Shown: positions 27,490 through 38,112 of the stretch, piece by piece
Layout of the letters: every line of letters starts with the position of its first letter
Position numbering within the stretch: position 1 is the stretch's first letter
NCBI GenBank assembly: GCA_963693085.1
Contig: OY856412.1
Span: forward strand, 966,019,281-966,083,280
From: Alisma plantago-aquatica
Taxonomy: Eukaryota > Streptophyta > Magnoliopsida > Alismatales > Alismataceae
Length of the DNA: 64,000 nucleotides
Reading direction: 5' to 3'
Translations under genes and position numbers: made by a program
The notes under the pieces: generated by a model
Database searches by the model: none
Told to the model about the DNA's origin: nothing
The model's input: the letters and a program-made list of their open reading frames with translations, nothing else

Positions 27490-27890
27490 AGGACTTTGGA
27501 ATACTACAGGAAGACTAAACATGAAGATAAGCCCGCCAAAGCCTTGTGGTTACCTTTAAACGTTCCAACGTGGAGCCTCACTTCTTACAAACCTTACAAA
27601 GACCTTTTGCCAACCCTGACGAGGATTAGGAAGTGGAAGCCTGATGTTGTTTCCACTTGTTTTATGTGTATGGAGGGCGAAGACTTGACTGATCACATTT
27701 TTAGATCTTACAAGTACTGGAAGTATCTATGGGGGAGAATCCGACTGAAGTTGTAGCTGAAGAAGTGCATTGGACTAGAGGAGTCACTGAAGGAGATAGC
27801 TAGCAAACCCATGATATTCCAAGTCATATATCTGTGGTGTATCACAACATGCACACAAATGACAGAGAAATGGAAGAAGAATAGGGGATA
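27490..27890 (+). pseudogene. LINE zf-RVT fragment inside CACTA-C
   Basis: An open segment reads ALWLPLNVPTWSLTSYKPYK, then RIRKWKPDVVSTCFMCMEGE and DLTDHIFRSYKYWKYLWGRI. The C-x2-C, H-x-F-x(2-4)-C-type spacing with a terminal LWxRI is the zf-RVT region that ends plant L1 ORF2 proteins; the expected last Cys reads Ser. It is in the opposite orientation to LINE-1 and LINE-2 and isolated from any reverse transcriptase. It may have been captured by CACTA-C or inserted later as a 5'-truncated LINE. Confidence 0.7.
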
Positions 27891-30160
27891 AACCTAAAGA
27901 TGAACTCAACTTATATATGTGTTTGGACTGATTTATACAAATGCAAAGGATCTAAATTTGGATTTGGATCACCTGAAGCACCTCTTGTACTATAACATAG
28001 ACATGTTAGACTTTTCTGGTTCTTTGGTTAGAAGTCTTGAAGCACCTCTCCTTTATTTGCAACAAGATGATATCTAATGCAAAATTGAAACAAAGTTTTG
28101 ACCCTGTATTTTGTCCAATTATTTCTCATCATTTTATGATGTTGGATGTAGATGATCAATGTGATGCCTTGTTTATGCTTGGTGTATATAATTTTGTTGA
28201 AACATTTGTTTCTAGACATCTATTAATTGAGCGTATGTGGTATATTTCTTTGTTAATGGTGTGAATGTCAATAGACTTGTAGTGTTGAAGGAAGGTTGTT
28301 GTGAGTGAAAATCCCTCTTAATGGTGTGAATGAAGCTAAAGACTAAGAATGGGGGATGGACGAGCCTAATAGTTTCATTCATAGGTATGTCTTTTCTAAT
28401 CTTTGTTTATTTCTGGTACATGGTGCTAAATTTGATAATCTTGGAATTGATAATGGCAGTGTTCTTTTGTAGGTTCTAATGAATTTGCAAGATGAAAATG
28501 AACAAGTTCTTGATAATGGCTTCTTGTTAATCCACAATCTACCTTTGTTCCAAGTAAGAATGATTCTTATGACACTTTGCAATTTATCATGATTTATTTG
28601 CATTCCTTGTTAGAAATTTGACACCAATAGAGACACATTCATATGATTGTGTGTGGCTTGAGAGTCAATGGTGTTGTAACATTGTAAACTGTGTGCTTTA
28701 TGCAGTGAAGATGAACTATGTGCACTATTTAGCAAATATGGCGATATTTCACATGTGCATCTCCTAAGATATGTGCTTTATGCACTTCTAGAGTTTGCAC
28801 AAATGTACTTAGCATCATATTAGATTTATTTTGTTTTTGTAGTTTATTAAGTTGTATAGGGCCCATATCTCGTATTAACACTTCTACCATATGACATGCA
28901 ATTCAAAATCAATTATGGTGCTGGCAGAACTACTACAAGTTGTAAGGAGAAACGTCTAGAGTGGAAAAAAGCTGTTGAAGTCGGTGGTGATGCAAAGCCA
29001 TGTAATACTTTTTCCATACGACAAGATATTATATGTTGGGACTCTTTCATGTAGTGATAGATACAATACATTACTTTTTTGTGACACATTGATGAGTTGC
29101 ACCTATTTAGAATATGTCATTACTAAATTCCTTTGTCTCTGATATTTTCAACACTTTTTCTTATAGGTTGTTGAGAACATAGATAGAAAATATGGTGTCA
29201 GCAAAAGTGGCTTGCTTGACTAAGAAACATATGACCTTTCTATACAAATTTCTTTAGGAGAAAGTCATGTTATTGCAGTGACTGAAGCTTCTAACTATAG
29301 TTTTTAATTTGGTCTCAACTAAACGCCTCCCTTTTCCTACCAATTTTTTTGAAATGGTACAATGCTCCAAATGTCTTATTCCATGGATAAAATTTGGTAA
29401 TTCTTTTACCTTTTCCATTTACTATCCCTATTAAATTGATTTTAAGAATGCACAACATGTGCTTCAAATTATACAACATGAAGGATGACATTGTTGTATG
29501 GCAAAAAATTTCAGATAATAGTTGTTACAATAATCTTAACACACTCGGTCTATCCACCATTATGTGATGATGGAACAAACCTTGATGCTTCAATGTACAT
29601 TCCGTTATGCCCTTGAGGTCAAATTTTTTTCACAGAGGGCAAGGAAAAATGTTCTGAAACCTGAAGATTATGAGGCTCAAACCAGACATGTTATCGACCA
29701 GCTGAGAGGAGAGTAATACAAAGACAAGGACCTGATTAGTTTGCTTTAGGCTCCTTCATCACAGTCACTCTAAGTTGTGACCATATGAGAAGAACATGAG
29801 CTGTTGTAGTTGGTGCAAGGGCTATCAACATTTCTTGAAGCTGACAAGTGTTATGCATGGTTAGTAAGACACAAGAATGTCATCAAATGAAACTATTGTA
29901 TTAAATAGAAAAATGTTGTACATGTACGTTGTATTTATTAAAAGGGGCAAGGTAAAATTTCCTCCCCATATAATTTGCATCTGATTATAAATACAAAAGA
30001 TCCATACTTTTAAAAATGTGAGTTCAAAGCATACAATTGGCGCTCATTTAACAATTTTGGCAATGAATTGAAAATTAAATAACTAAAATCCATGAAAATG
30101 TAATCATACACAACTAGTATGTCAGTAGTGTCTTTCTTTAGGCCATTACAATGGTTTCAT
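27891..30160. other. Unclassified interior of CACTA-C
   Basis: Short exon-like pieces, such as one with NVLKPEDYEAQTRHVIDQL near 29,645-29,715, lie among AT-rich DNA. I do not recognise the source gene or genes. Confidence 0.3.
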
Positions 30161-30949
30161 ACAACATCATGATACAAAATAGTGGCATTTGCATAAAGCC
30201 AATTGATGGATAGTGGCATTTTTATAAAAGCCAAATGAAGTTTTAGTGGCATTTATTAAAAGCCATTAAATCCAAACATTCAATGGCATTTACATCTTAC
30301 GCTACTATCTCTCTAGTGACATTGGTACTAGATGCATTTTTTAAGTGTTAACAAATGCCACTAAACATGTTTAGTGGCATTTTTTTCAATGTCATTTCTA
30401 AAATGCCACTAATGAGTATGTTTGCTATAGTCTTAGGTGATGTCGATGACCAAGATGAATTCAAATATCAGTGACCACCACCCTAGGTGGATCAAGAAAG
30501 CTTGACGGATGCTAAAACTAGAGATTACATCCTTGGTTACCAACAACACTAGGTGGTCCACCACTCAAGGTCAGCCATGTGTTAGGGCATCCAAGAGAGT
30601 GAACCCTAATTTCAACACAAAATATCCCCACTCACACCAAGATATAACAAGGTGACTCAAAACACAACTACATCAAACATGGTGTAAAAATATGTGAGGC
30701 ACAACAAAAATGCGGAAAATTTCAAGAAAAACTATATATATGGGTAAATTGCATAAAATCCCAAAACAAGTATATAATTTCATAACTCACTTAAATAATG
30801 TCCAAACTAGACCAAACTTGAAAATAAAGTTTGTAACATGATGCTTAACCACATCTTACAGTTTAATTAAGGTTTTAAGAATCCAATTAAGATACTAAAA
30901 CTTGTCCAATTAGAAGCAAGGTGAACAAGGATTTCACCCCCAAAATCCT

Positions 30950-32130
30950 ACGCAAACAAAGACGGGTACTACCTACACATCTCATTCCCTAACTCCCACA
31001 TGGTTTCCTCCATAAGACCATGATGCTACAAAACCTTCACTAAGACTATATGATTCTTCACTCTGATTAGGATCAACACGTGACCCTAAAAATATGACAC
31101 ATCCTCCCCAACTCAACCTCCATTGGCAGCAACATCTGCTTTGTATCAGGGTGACACTTCCTCAACATGGACACATGGAAGAAATTATGCATCACATGCA
31201 ACTCTGGAGGTAACTCAAGCTTATAAGCCACCTTCCCAACACATTCCAAGATAGGGTATGGTCCCATATACCTCAGAGCCAACTTAGCCTGCTTACTAAA
31301 CCTCAACACACCCTTCCAAGGAGAAACCTTAAGATACACACAATCTCCAACTTGGAACTCTAACGGTCTGCAACAGTTATCAACGTACAACTTCTATCTA
31401 CTTGAGCTACTTTTAACTGCTGTTGTACTACCTTGATATTCTCAGTAGTCTAATGCACTAGCTCAGGACCCACAAGCTAATACTCACCTGCCTCATACCA
31501 ACAAAGGGTGATTGCCAACGTAATCTGTACAATACTTCATATGGTGCCAAATATATACTCCTCAAATAACTGTTATTGTAGGTGAACTCTATCAAACTCA
31601 GTTGCACATCCCAACTACCAAGAATTTGTAGAACACATGCCCTTAAAAAATCCTCTAAAATATGAATAGTCCTTTTAGACTGGCCATCTGTCTATGGGTG
31701 GAAAGTTGTACTAAACCTTAGTTGTGTCCCCATAGCTATATGTAGATGTTCTCAAAAATGACATATGACTATGGACATCTGTCAGACACTATGGTAACTA
31801 GAATACCATTCAAACACTCATCTGTGTAGATCTATGCCAACTTCTCTGATGTGTATGTTGTCTTGACTGGAAGGAAGTGAGAGGACTTGGTCAACCTGTC
31901 AACTATCACCCATATGGAATCATGACCTTTGATTATACTAGGAAGACCAACCACAAAGTCCATGGTGATATGATCCTACTTCCACTATGGTATCGAAGAA
32001 GGTTGTAATGTCTCTACGTGCTTCTAATGCTCTGCTTTAACCTATTGACAAACTAGACACTTAGCAGGGAACTCTACCACATTACATTTCAAACATAGCC
32101 ACCAGTACAGATCCTTCAGATTGTGATGCA
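30950..32130 (-). pseudogene. Gypsy integrase and chromodomain
   Basis: The open segment 31,073-31,390 reads FQVGDCVYLKVSPWKGVLRF, then LALRYMGPYPILECVGKVAY and LPPELHVMHNFFHVSMLRKC, the conserved C-terminal part of Ty3/gypsy integrases. Upstream on this strand the zinc-binding N-terminus is recognisable near 32,040-32,130 as CNVVEFPAKCLVC, and the catalytic core spans about 31,450-31,980 with stops. Just after the integrase, an alternate frame near 30,965-31,040 gives HHGLMEETMWELGNEM, a decayed chromodomain motif (HHGxEEATWExExxM). Integrase inserts the element DNA; the chromodomain of such elements binds modified histones. The reading frame is broken several times. Confidence 0.88.
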
Positions 32131-32149
32131 TCTTGGTACTACTGGGATG

Positions 32150-33760
32150 CATCACCTACATTGAGGAATGAGGCTTCTCAAGTACCATCTTCCTCATGCC
32201 ATCAACATCTAGAACCACTATCTTGTTATGACAGAAAGCTGTCCCATTCTCTGACTTATGAAAGACATCATCCTTCTTGCTGGCCAACTCTGACCTAATA
32301 TTCTGTATCACATTATCCTTCTTATATGCATCCCTAACATGCTGTACCAAGGTAGGCTTCACCTACAATTGTGCTAACAACCTTGCCAACATAGATACTT
32401 CCAAATGCACATTATTCTGGTGAAGCAACACTAACATATCTTGCTTGTGACATACCAATACATATAATTGTGTCTAGTCTAAAGTTGGAAAAGAAGATGA
32501 CTTCCTTCTCAATGCATCAACCACCACATTTTGCTTCCCTGGATGGTAGTCTATCATGCAATTGTAGTCCTTGATCAACTCCATCCATCTTCTCTACCTC
32601 ATGTTCAGCTCCTTCTTCGAGAAGATATACTAAAGGTTCTTATAGTCAGTGAAGATCTGACACTTCTCTCCATACAGATAGTGCCTCCAGATCTTCATGG
32701 CATGAAATACATCTTCTAGTTCCAGATCATGCATCAAGTGGTTCTCCTCATGTTTCTTAAACTATCTCAAAGCAATAGAAATCATGTTCTTGTCATGCAT
32801 CAACACACATCCCAAGTCATTCTTCAAAGCATCACAAAAGATGATGTAGCCTTTACCTTTCTCAGGTAGCACTAAGACTGGAGCACTGGTCAACTACTCT
32901 TTTAAAAACTAAAAAGAGCTCTAACACTTGTCATCCCATACTAAAGGAACACCTTTCTTGGTCAACTTGCTTAGGGGTAATGATTCAACATTGAAATTCT
33001 CGATGAATCTCTTGTAGTATCCTAGAAAACCTAGGAGACTTCAAACCTATGTCAGTGTCTTGGGCTGTTCCCACTCCACCACTGACTATACCTTCTTTGG
33101 GTCTACACAAATTCCTTTAGAATATATGATGTGACTAAGAAAATATACCTCTGTCAACCAGAACTCACACTTGCTAAAATTGGCATACATTTGGTGCTGC
33201 CTCAACAATGTCAATGCCTGGCATGGATGTTCCTCATGCTGCTGACTATCCCTGGAGTATATCACGATATCATCTATGAACACAACTACAAACTGATCCA
33301 AATATAGTCTAAACACCCTATTCATTAGGTCCATGAAAGGTGTTGGTGCATTGGTCAACCCAAACGACATAACCACAAACTCATAATGACCATACCTAGT
33401 CTTGAAAGTGGATTTGGGTATGTTATCTACCTTGATCCTCAACTGATGGTATCATGACCTCAGATCTATCTCTGAGAACACTATAAAACCCCTCAACTGG
33501 TCAAATAGATCATCAACCCTCAGTAACAGGTACTTGTTCTTCACTGTAACCAAGTTCAACTATCAATCATCTATGCAAAGCAATATGGAACTGTCCTTGT
33601 TCAAGAACAACATAGGAGCACCCCAAGGGAAGTTCTCAGTCTGATGAAACCCTTCTCCAATAGCTCCTGCAACTATTTCTTCAACTCTTGCATCTCTACT
33701 GGTGCCATACTCTAAGGTGCTTGTGCTATGGGCTGTGTTCTAGGAACACGATTGATCTTA
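32150..33760 (-). pseudogene. Gypsy reverse transcriptase and RNase H
   Basis: The best open segment (33,086-33,442) reads [35 protein letters not shown] and [15 protein letters not shown], with the FIDD catalytic pair intact. It ends in the NFSKCEFW and PKKV motifs that mark Ty3/gypsy reverse transcriptases. The N-terminal part, including a decayed INKYPLPRIDDLFDQL-type segment, lies in other frames at 33,450-33,750. RNase H sequence follows at about 32,500-33,000 and the linker to integrase at 32,156-32,362. Stops and shifts between these pieces make it inactive. Confidence 0.9.
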
Positions 33761-33974
33761 AAATCAATCTATCTAGGAGGGGGAACACCAAGAAACTCAT
33801 CTAGAAAAAAATCCTAAAATCATGCACGACAAATACCTCCCTGATAGTAGGACTCCTCACCTTGGTATCCACAACATGTTCCAGGAAAGCTCCGCATCCC
33901 TATCTCATTAACCTCTTGGATATCACAACTGACACCAAACACATAGGAAAAATCTTTCTATCTCCTTGTAAGAT

Positions 33975-34376
33975 CTAAGAAACATCTCCATCACAATACG
34001 TCACCACCTTAGAACTATAGTCCAAAACAACCTTGTACTTCTCTAAGGTATCCATCCCTAGAATCACATCAAATTCATGCATGCCAAGTGGCATAAGATC
34101 CACTTGAATGTTGCATCTCGAGAAAGAAAGAACACAAGATAGACATGCCTCCCGCAACTCGGAGGAACCAACTAAAGGGGTTTCTTGCCAAAGGCTATCA
34201 GATCTATTACAAATAGACAGATAACAACTACTTATCACCTCTCTAGTGATAAATGAGTGCATCACACATGGGTCAACCAAAATAGATATGAAAGAAGAAG
34301 TAGATAAGTCAGAATGAAAAAATTCCATGTGACCTGGCATGGCCCGTGGATTGACCACTGCCTCTGGCTGACTCAT
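33975..34376 (-). pseudogene. Gypsy aspartic protease region
   Basis: The segment reads SILVDPCVMHSFIT, corresponding to the retropepsin motif LVDSGATHSFI with the catalytic Asp present but the following Ser-Gly altered to Pro-Cys. Further on it reads FDVILGMDTLEKY, corresponding to DVILGMDWL. It lies between gag and reverse transcriptase as expected in this superfamily. The protease would cut the Gag-Pol polyprotein; the changed active-site loop and surrounding frame breaks suggest loss of function. Confidence 0.85.
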
Positions 34377-34549
34377 AGCATAGAATCTAGATGTCGCCTA
34401 TTGTGGTCTGCTCCCTCTTCCAGCTGGCCTAGAAGATCCTTCCTGCAATGTCTGACCACGTCTTTTACCACTACTACTATTGTACTACTGCTAATGCGAA
34501 CTATACTAATTCTACCTCAGCTACTATGTCACTTCCTCATCCTTCATAG

Positions 34550-37500
34550 GGCACAATCACCTTGTATGCCCAACTTGTGCACACTTATAACAAGTCCTAG
34601 TATCATACTATAGCCTAGACAACCCTATCATTGTCATAGACGCTGTGCTGTGTGCTCCTACTGGTGAAAAAATGTAACCTTTCCCTTACTCAGGGACCAC
34701 TGTGATGATGCTTCTGATCTCAGCTTAGAAAAAGTTGATCTCTATTATGACTACGATGAAGAAAACCTTAGATTCCTAAAGCTACTAGATGATTGTCCTT
34801 GGAGCTGGGCCGACCTCTTTCTAACTTTGGCTTCATGCTTCTTGATAGAAGACCTCTCAATCCTCCTCATTGACTCCACAAAGGTAGAGAACCTCTCTCT
34901 ATTCTTTGAGGCAGACGCTATCATAAACAACTTTGATCTCAAACCCTTCTCAAACCTATGGATCCTCTCCTTAGTTGTCACTACCATATGAGGACAGAAC
35001 CTCAAAAGCTCCATAAAATTCACCTCACACTCATTGATGGTCATGCAACCTTGACGCAACTTCTTAAATTGTGTTGTCTTATCATCCAGGTATGTTTCAA
35101 GGAAATAACGACTCATATACTCTCACTAAAACTCTTTCCATACTATCACACCAGTCTCTTCTCCTCCTCTATGGCACATGGTGCGTTTTTCCTAAGGTGA
35201 CACACTAATCCACTAAATGGTGACTAGATGCAACCCTAAGAGGTTTTCAAACACACTGGAGATCTTTCGAATCTATAAAACCCTAATAGACTCGCTCACA
35301 TAAACTAACACACTTTACCCACAATAGCATGAGGTAGTGTTATATTATGGGAAAGTGGCAAGTTAGGGGTCGAACCCAAGAGAGAAAGGGGGCACTAGAG
35401 ATAGGTTCCTACTGTGGAGTCTGAGGTTGAAGGGTTTAATAGTTGATTTGTTAATTATACTAATGGTGAACAAGAAAGTAAAGGAGAATAAACAAGAACA
35501 AAACCTAATTTTAACCCTAGACATTTAATTCTAATGAGGAAGGAAAGACAAGTTGTGTAAGAAAGGAACACGTTACAGTAGGCAAGCAATCATCGAGATC
35601 TACACTACACTAAGCTAGCAAACTGATCAACAAAACAATTAAAGACCTAGACTAGCAAGAACAAGTAAAGATCAATGCAAGAAGCTAACTAAGAAAGTAA
35701 AGAGATAACAAAGCTAACACTAGATAAGCAAGGAGGTAATTAGGGTTTGGATGAAATAAATGGAAATGTAGGATGTTTTGGGGATGCACTTATCAATTAG
35801 GTTGGGGGTGATAACATGTAAACATCATTATTTCATCTATATTAGCAAACCAAATAACAATCTAGAGGCTAATGAATTTCCCTAAACTACTAACTGACCA
35901 TGGATAAGTAGGGTGTGTATAGGGGAACTAGTCCCTAACACCTCCTACCTACCCTTACGAGGTTCAATTGGGTTAGGGTTTAGGTGGAATTCAATTAGGG
36001 TCTAGTCAAGCCTAGATTTCTAGGATAGGAACTCTTAGGATGATTAGGGTCCAAGGGTAGTAATGTAGGGTGGAAGTGAGGTTTTAGACCTCACATCATC
36101 CACATTCTAGCCTTGATAAGGCTCCAAGATAATTACACTAGGTGATCCTATACTACATACTTAGATCTCTCACCTTGGTGTAGGGTAATTGATTAACATG
36201 TAGGAAGTTGAATAGCTAACTAGTGATGCATTAATTGGACTTAGGAGCAAGTAATAAAAAGATCTACATATAAGAAATTTACTAGAATCCTATGATTTCA
36301 ATCACAAACCACAAAGCAATTCATGAAGAATGAGATAGAAATAGAACATAATCATTATCAAACAAAATCATAAGGTTTACATATCATTTTCCCCCAACAT
36401 GGCATCAAAGTAACATTTTATGCCCCCAAACAACCCATCTAAGGGGCCTAGCTACTCATAGAATAAGAAAATACAAGAAGAAAGAAAGAATAATGAGTAG
36501 AGGAGTGAAAAGCCATGTTGTGCTCAGTGAAGACTCCTTCTTCTTAACCTCCTAACAGCTACAGCTCAAGTTCAACCCTCCTCCAAGTTGGAATGGCATG
36601 GGTGTATGGTGGAAAGTGGCCAAAAACCCTATAATAGGTGTTTTTGGGGTGGAAGATGATGGAATGGAGGTTGAATGGAGTGGAAATGGACAGATGATGA
36701 AATGGGAAGGATAGAGTGATTGTAGGGTCACTAACCTTCATGCTAGAGCCGCCACCCAAGTATATATGGTTGGTGGGGAAGCACTAGTTTAAGTGGGGGT
36801 AGAATAGGAAATGCAATGAAAAAATTGTGCTAGGTTTGTATGTAGCATGACCGTGATTGGTAGGGGTGAGCACGAGTGTGGTGGAGTGGAATGATTGAGG
36901 CAGAATTGGTGAAAATTTATAGTAGAATTTTGGGAAATTGGAAGGTTGGTGGCACAACCATGGTGCTCACCACGGACGTGGTGGGTCATGGGTAGCATGA
37001 CCATGGTGGTCACAACGAACGTTTTATCTCTAGGGTTGGCTGCCCGTTCTCAACTCCACGGCTGTTCTAATGTCTTGGCTACATGGCCGTGCTGTAATAC
37101 ATGACTGTTCTACATCATGTGAGCATGGTCATGTTATGTTGAATGATCATTTTGCTGAACTTGATTCTTCATCGCTTGCTCTATGATTTTAAATGAACTA
37201 GCACGGTCATTTTACTATACCATGGCCGTGTTAGCTTCTTCATCATCTTATTCTTTGTTCATCCTTGGACATATTTGCTTCAATTGACTTTTGGCCACTA
37301 GGGGCAGGTTGAGGGAGCTTTTGACTTCACTTTTGGGTCTTTCTAAGGGTAGAGAAACCATATGATCATTCTTTCTCTCTCTCTTCCATCAAAATGTGAT
37401 CCAAATACATGAAAAACATGCAAATAACGTCCATAAGTGCATTTTACACAAATATGCGTATTGAGGGGAATAATGTGCAATCTATCAGGTATAGATGTGA

Positions 37501-37915
37501 TTAAAGTGCAATATGACACAAGATGAAACCCTAAAATAGGGCTGCATGAGCCCACCAGTGGCCAAAACTACCCTTCAATAGATAAACAACATGCTTCACC
37601 TTGTCCTTTTCTAGGATATTTAAGATCTTGAACGCCTTCTCAAGCTCTGTCAACCACATATCTGCATGATCTAGGTCTGCTATGCCTACGTACTCGATCA
37701 CCCTACACATCTCAACCTCTTGAACATCTTCCCAAAACCTTGAGATTCCGCATTAAGGATGACTGTCCTAACTTGAGGTACAAGCCCTCTATCCACTAAG
37801 TGCGTAATCATCACCATGAGCTGCCCAAACATGGACTGGAAAGTGGGATTTTCCATGAATGTAGGGTCAAACTGAGGCATCACATGCTGCTCCAATCCTG
37901 CCACTGGCACTCTTC
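34550..37915 (-). pseudogene. Gypsy gag, split by a 2.36-kb insertion
   Basis: The N-terminal half lies at 37,552-37,915 and ends near LLKGSFGHWW, matching the KG-A-WW box of plant gypsy Gag. The C-terminal half lies at 34,550-35,192 and includes LETYLDDKTTQFKKLRQG (the usual YFPxxxRxxKxxEFxxLxQG region), FMELLRFCPHMV and a basic tail. After this comes CYKCAQVGH followed by a TGA and LCP, a decayed C-x2-C-x4-H-x4-C zinc knuckle at about 34,555-34,600. The two halves would be contiguous without the insertion at about 35,193-37,551. Gag forms the particle that packages element RNA. Confidence 0.85.
35193..37551. mobile_element. Unclassified 2.36-kb insertion in gypsy gag
   Basis: Its limits are inferred from where the gag protein stops and resumes (after GTGCGTTTTTCC at 35,181-35,192 and before CCACCAGTGGCC at 37,552). 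No terminal inverted repeats, LTRs, poly(A) tail or coding motif was found. The right half contains short inverted motifs around GACCATGGTGGTCAC and repeats of GGCCGTG/CACGG (36,930-37,240). It could be a non-autonomous LTR-type element with lost ends, or a Helitron; neither is supported. Confidence 0.6.
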
Positions 37916-38090
37916 TGTTTGTGCCAGCCTCCTACCGCCACCTTCTGGGGCGACATAGCTACTCTCCACATGCTCTTCACATTCTCCAGACATATCTTCA
38001 TGAGAAAAAGCTAAGATCAGATGTGTTGGATTACGTAAGAGCATACACACAACTTAAGTCCTATGTCCCTATAGACTCAGCAAACCTAAA

Positions 38091-38102
38091 GCTCTAATAC
38101 CA
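38091..38102 (-). promoter_or_regulatory. Gypsy primer-binding site
   Basis: The minus strand reads TGGTATTAGAGC, one mismatch from TGGTATCAGAGC, the site complementary to the 3' end of plant initiator-methionine tRNA that primes minus-strand DNA synthesis. It lies 10 bp inside the right LTR border, confirming the minus-strand orientation of the element. Confidence 0.85.
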
Positions 38103-38112
38103 ACCTAAATCG

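Larger units (their letters stand above)
24342..30432. mobile_element. CACTA-C, non-autonomous CACTA-type transposon in the gypsy LTR
   Basis: Left end CACAACAACAAATATACC and inverted right end GACTATAGCAAACATACT are both followed inward by ATTAGTGGCATTT, giving terminal inverted repeats of about 30 bp with decay. Flanking trinucleotides are CTA (24,339-24,341) and TTA (30,433-30,435), consistent with a mutated 3-bp target duplication. LTR sequence continues smoothly across the insertion when compared with 41,455-41,520. Subterminal DNA is full of GTGGCATTT/AAATGCCA motifs (24,360-24,450 and 30,160-30,420). No transposase was found; inside are exon-like fragments and a piece of LINE. Confidence 0.82.
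21848..30927 (-). repeat. Gypsy left LTR (3' LTR), interrupted by CACTA-C
   Basis: LTR sequence occupies 21,848-24,341 and 30,433-30,927 (about 2.99 kb). It starts TGACTCCCCGTGAC, parallel to TGATGCCCATCACG of the other LTR. It lacks about 1 kb that is present in the right LTR at roughly 38,270-39,240; the join is near 22,010. On its right it is followed by CACCCCCAAAATCC (about 30,936-30,949), whose complement GGATTTTGGGGGTG is the polypurine tract of the minus-strand element. Confidence 0.88.

Noticed and set aside
35193..37551. Helitron identity for the gag insertion
   Set aside because: No CTRR end with a nearby hairpin was found on either strand.
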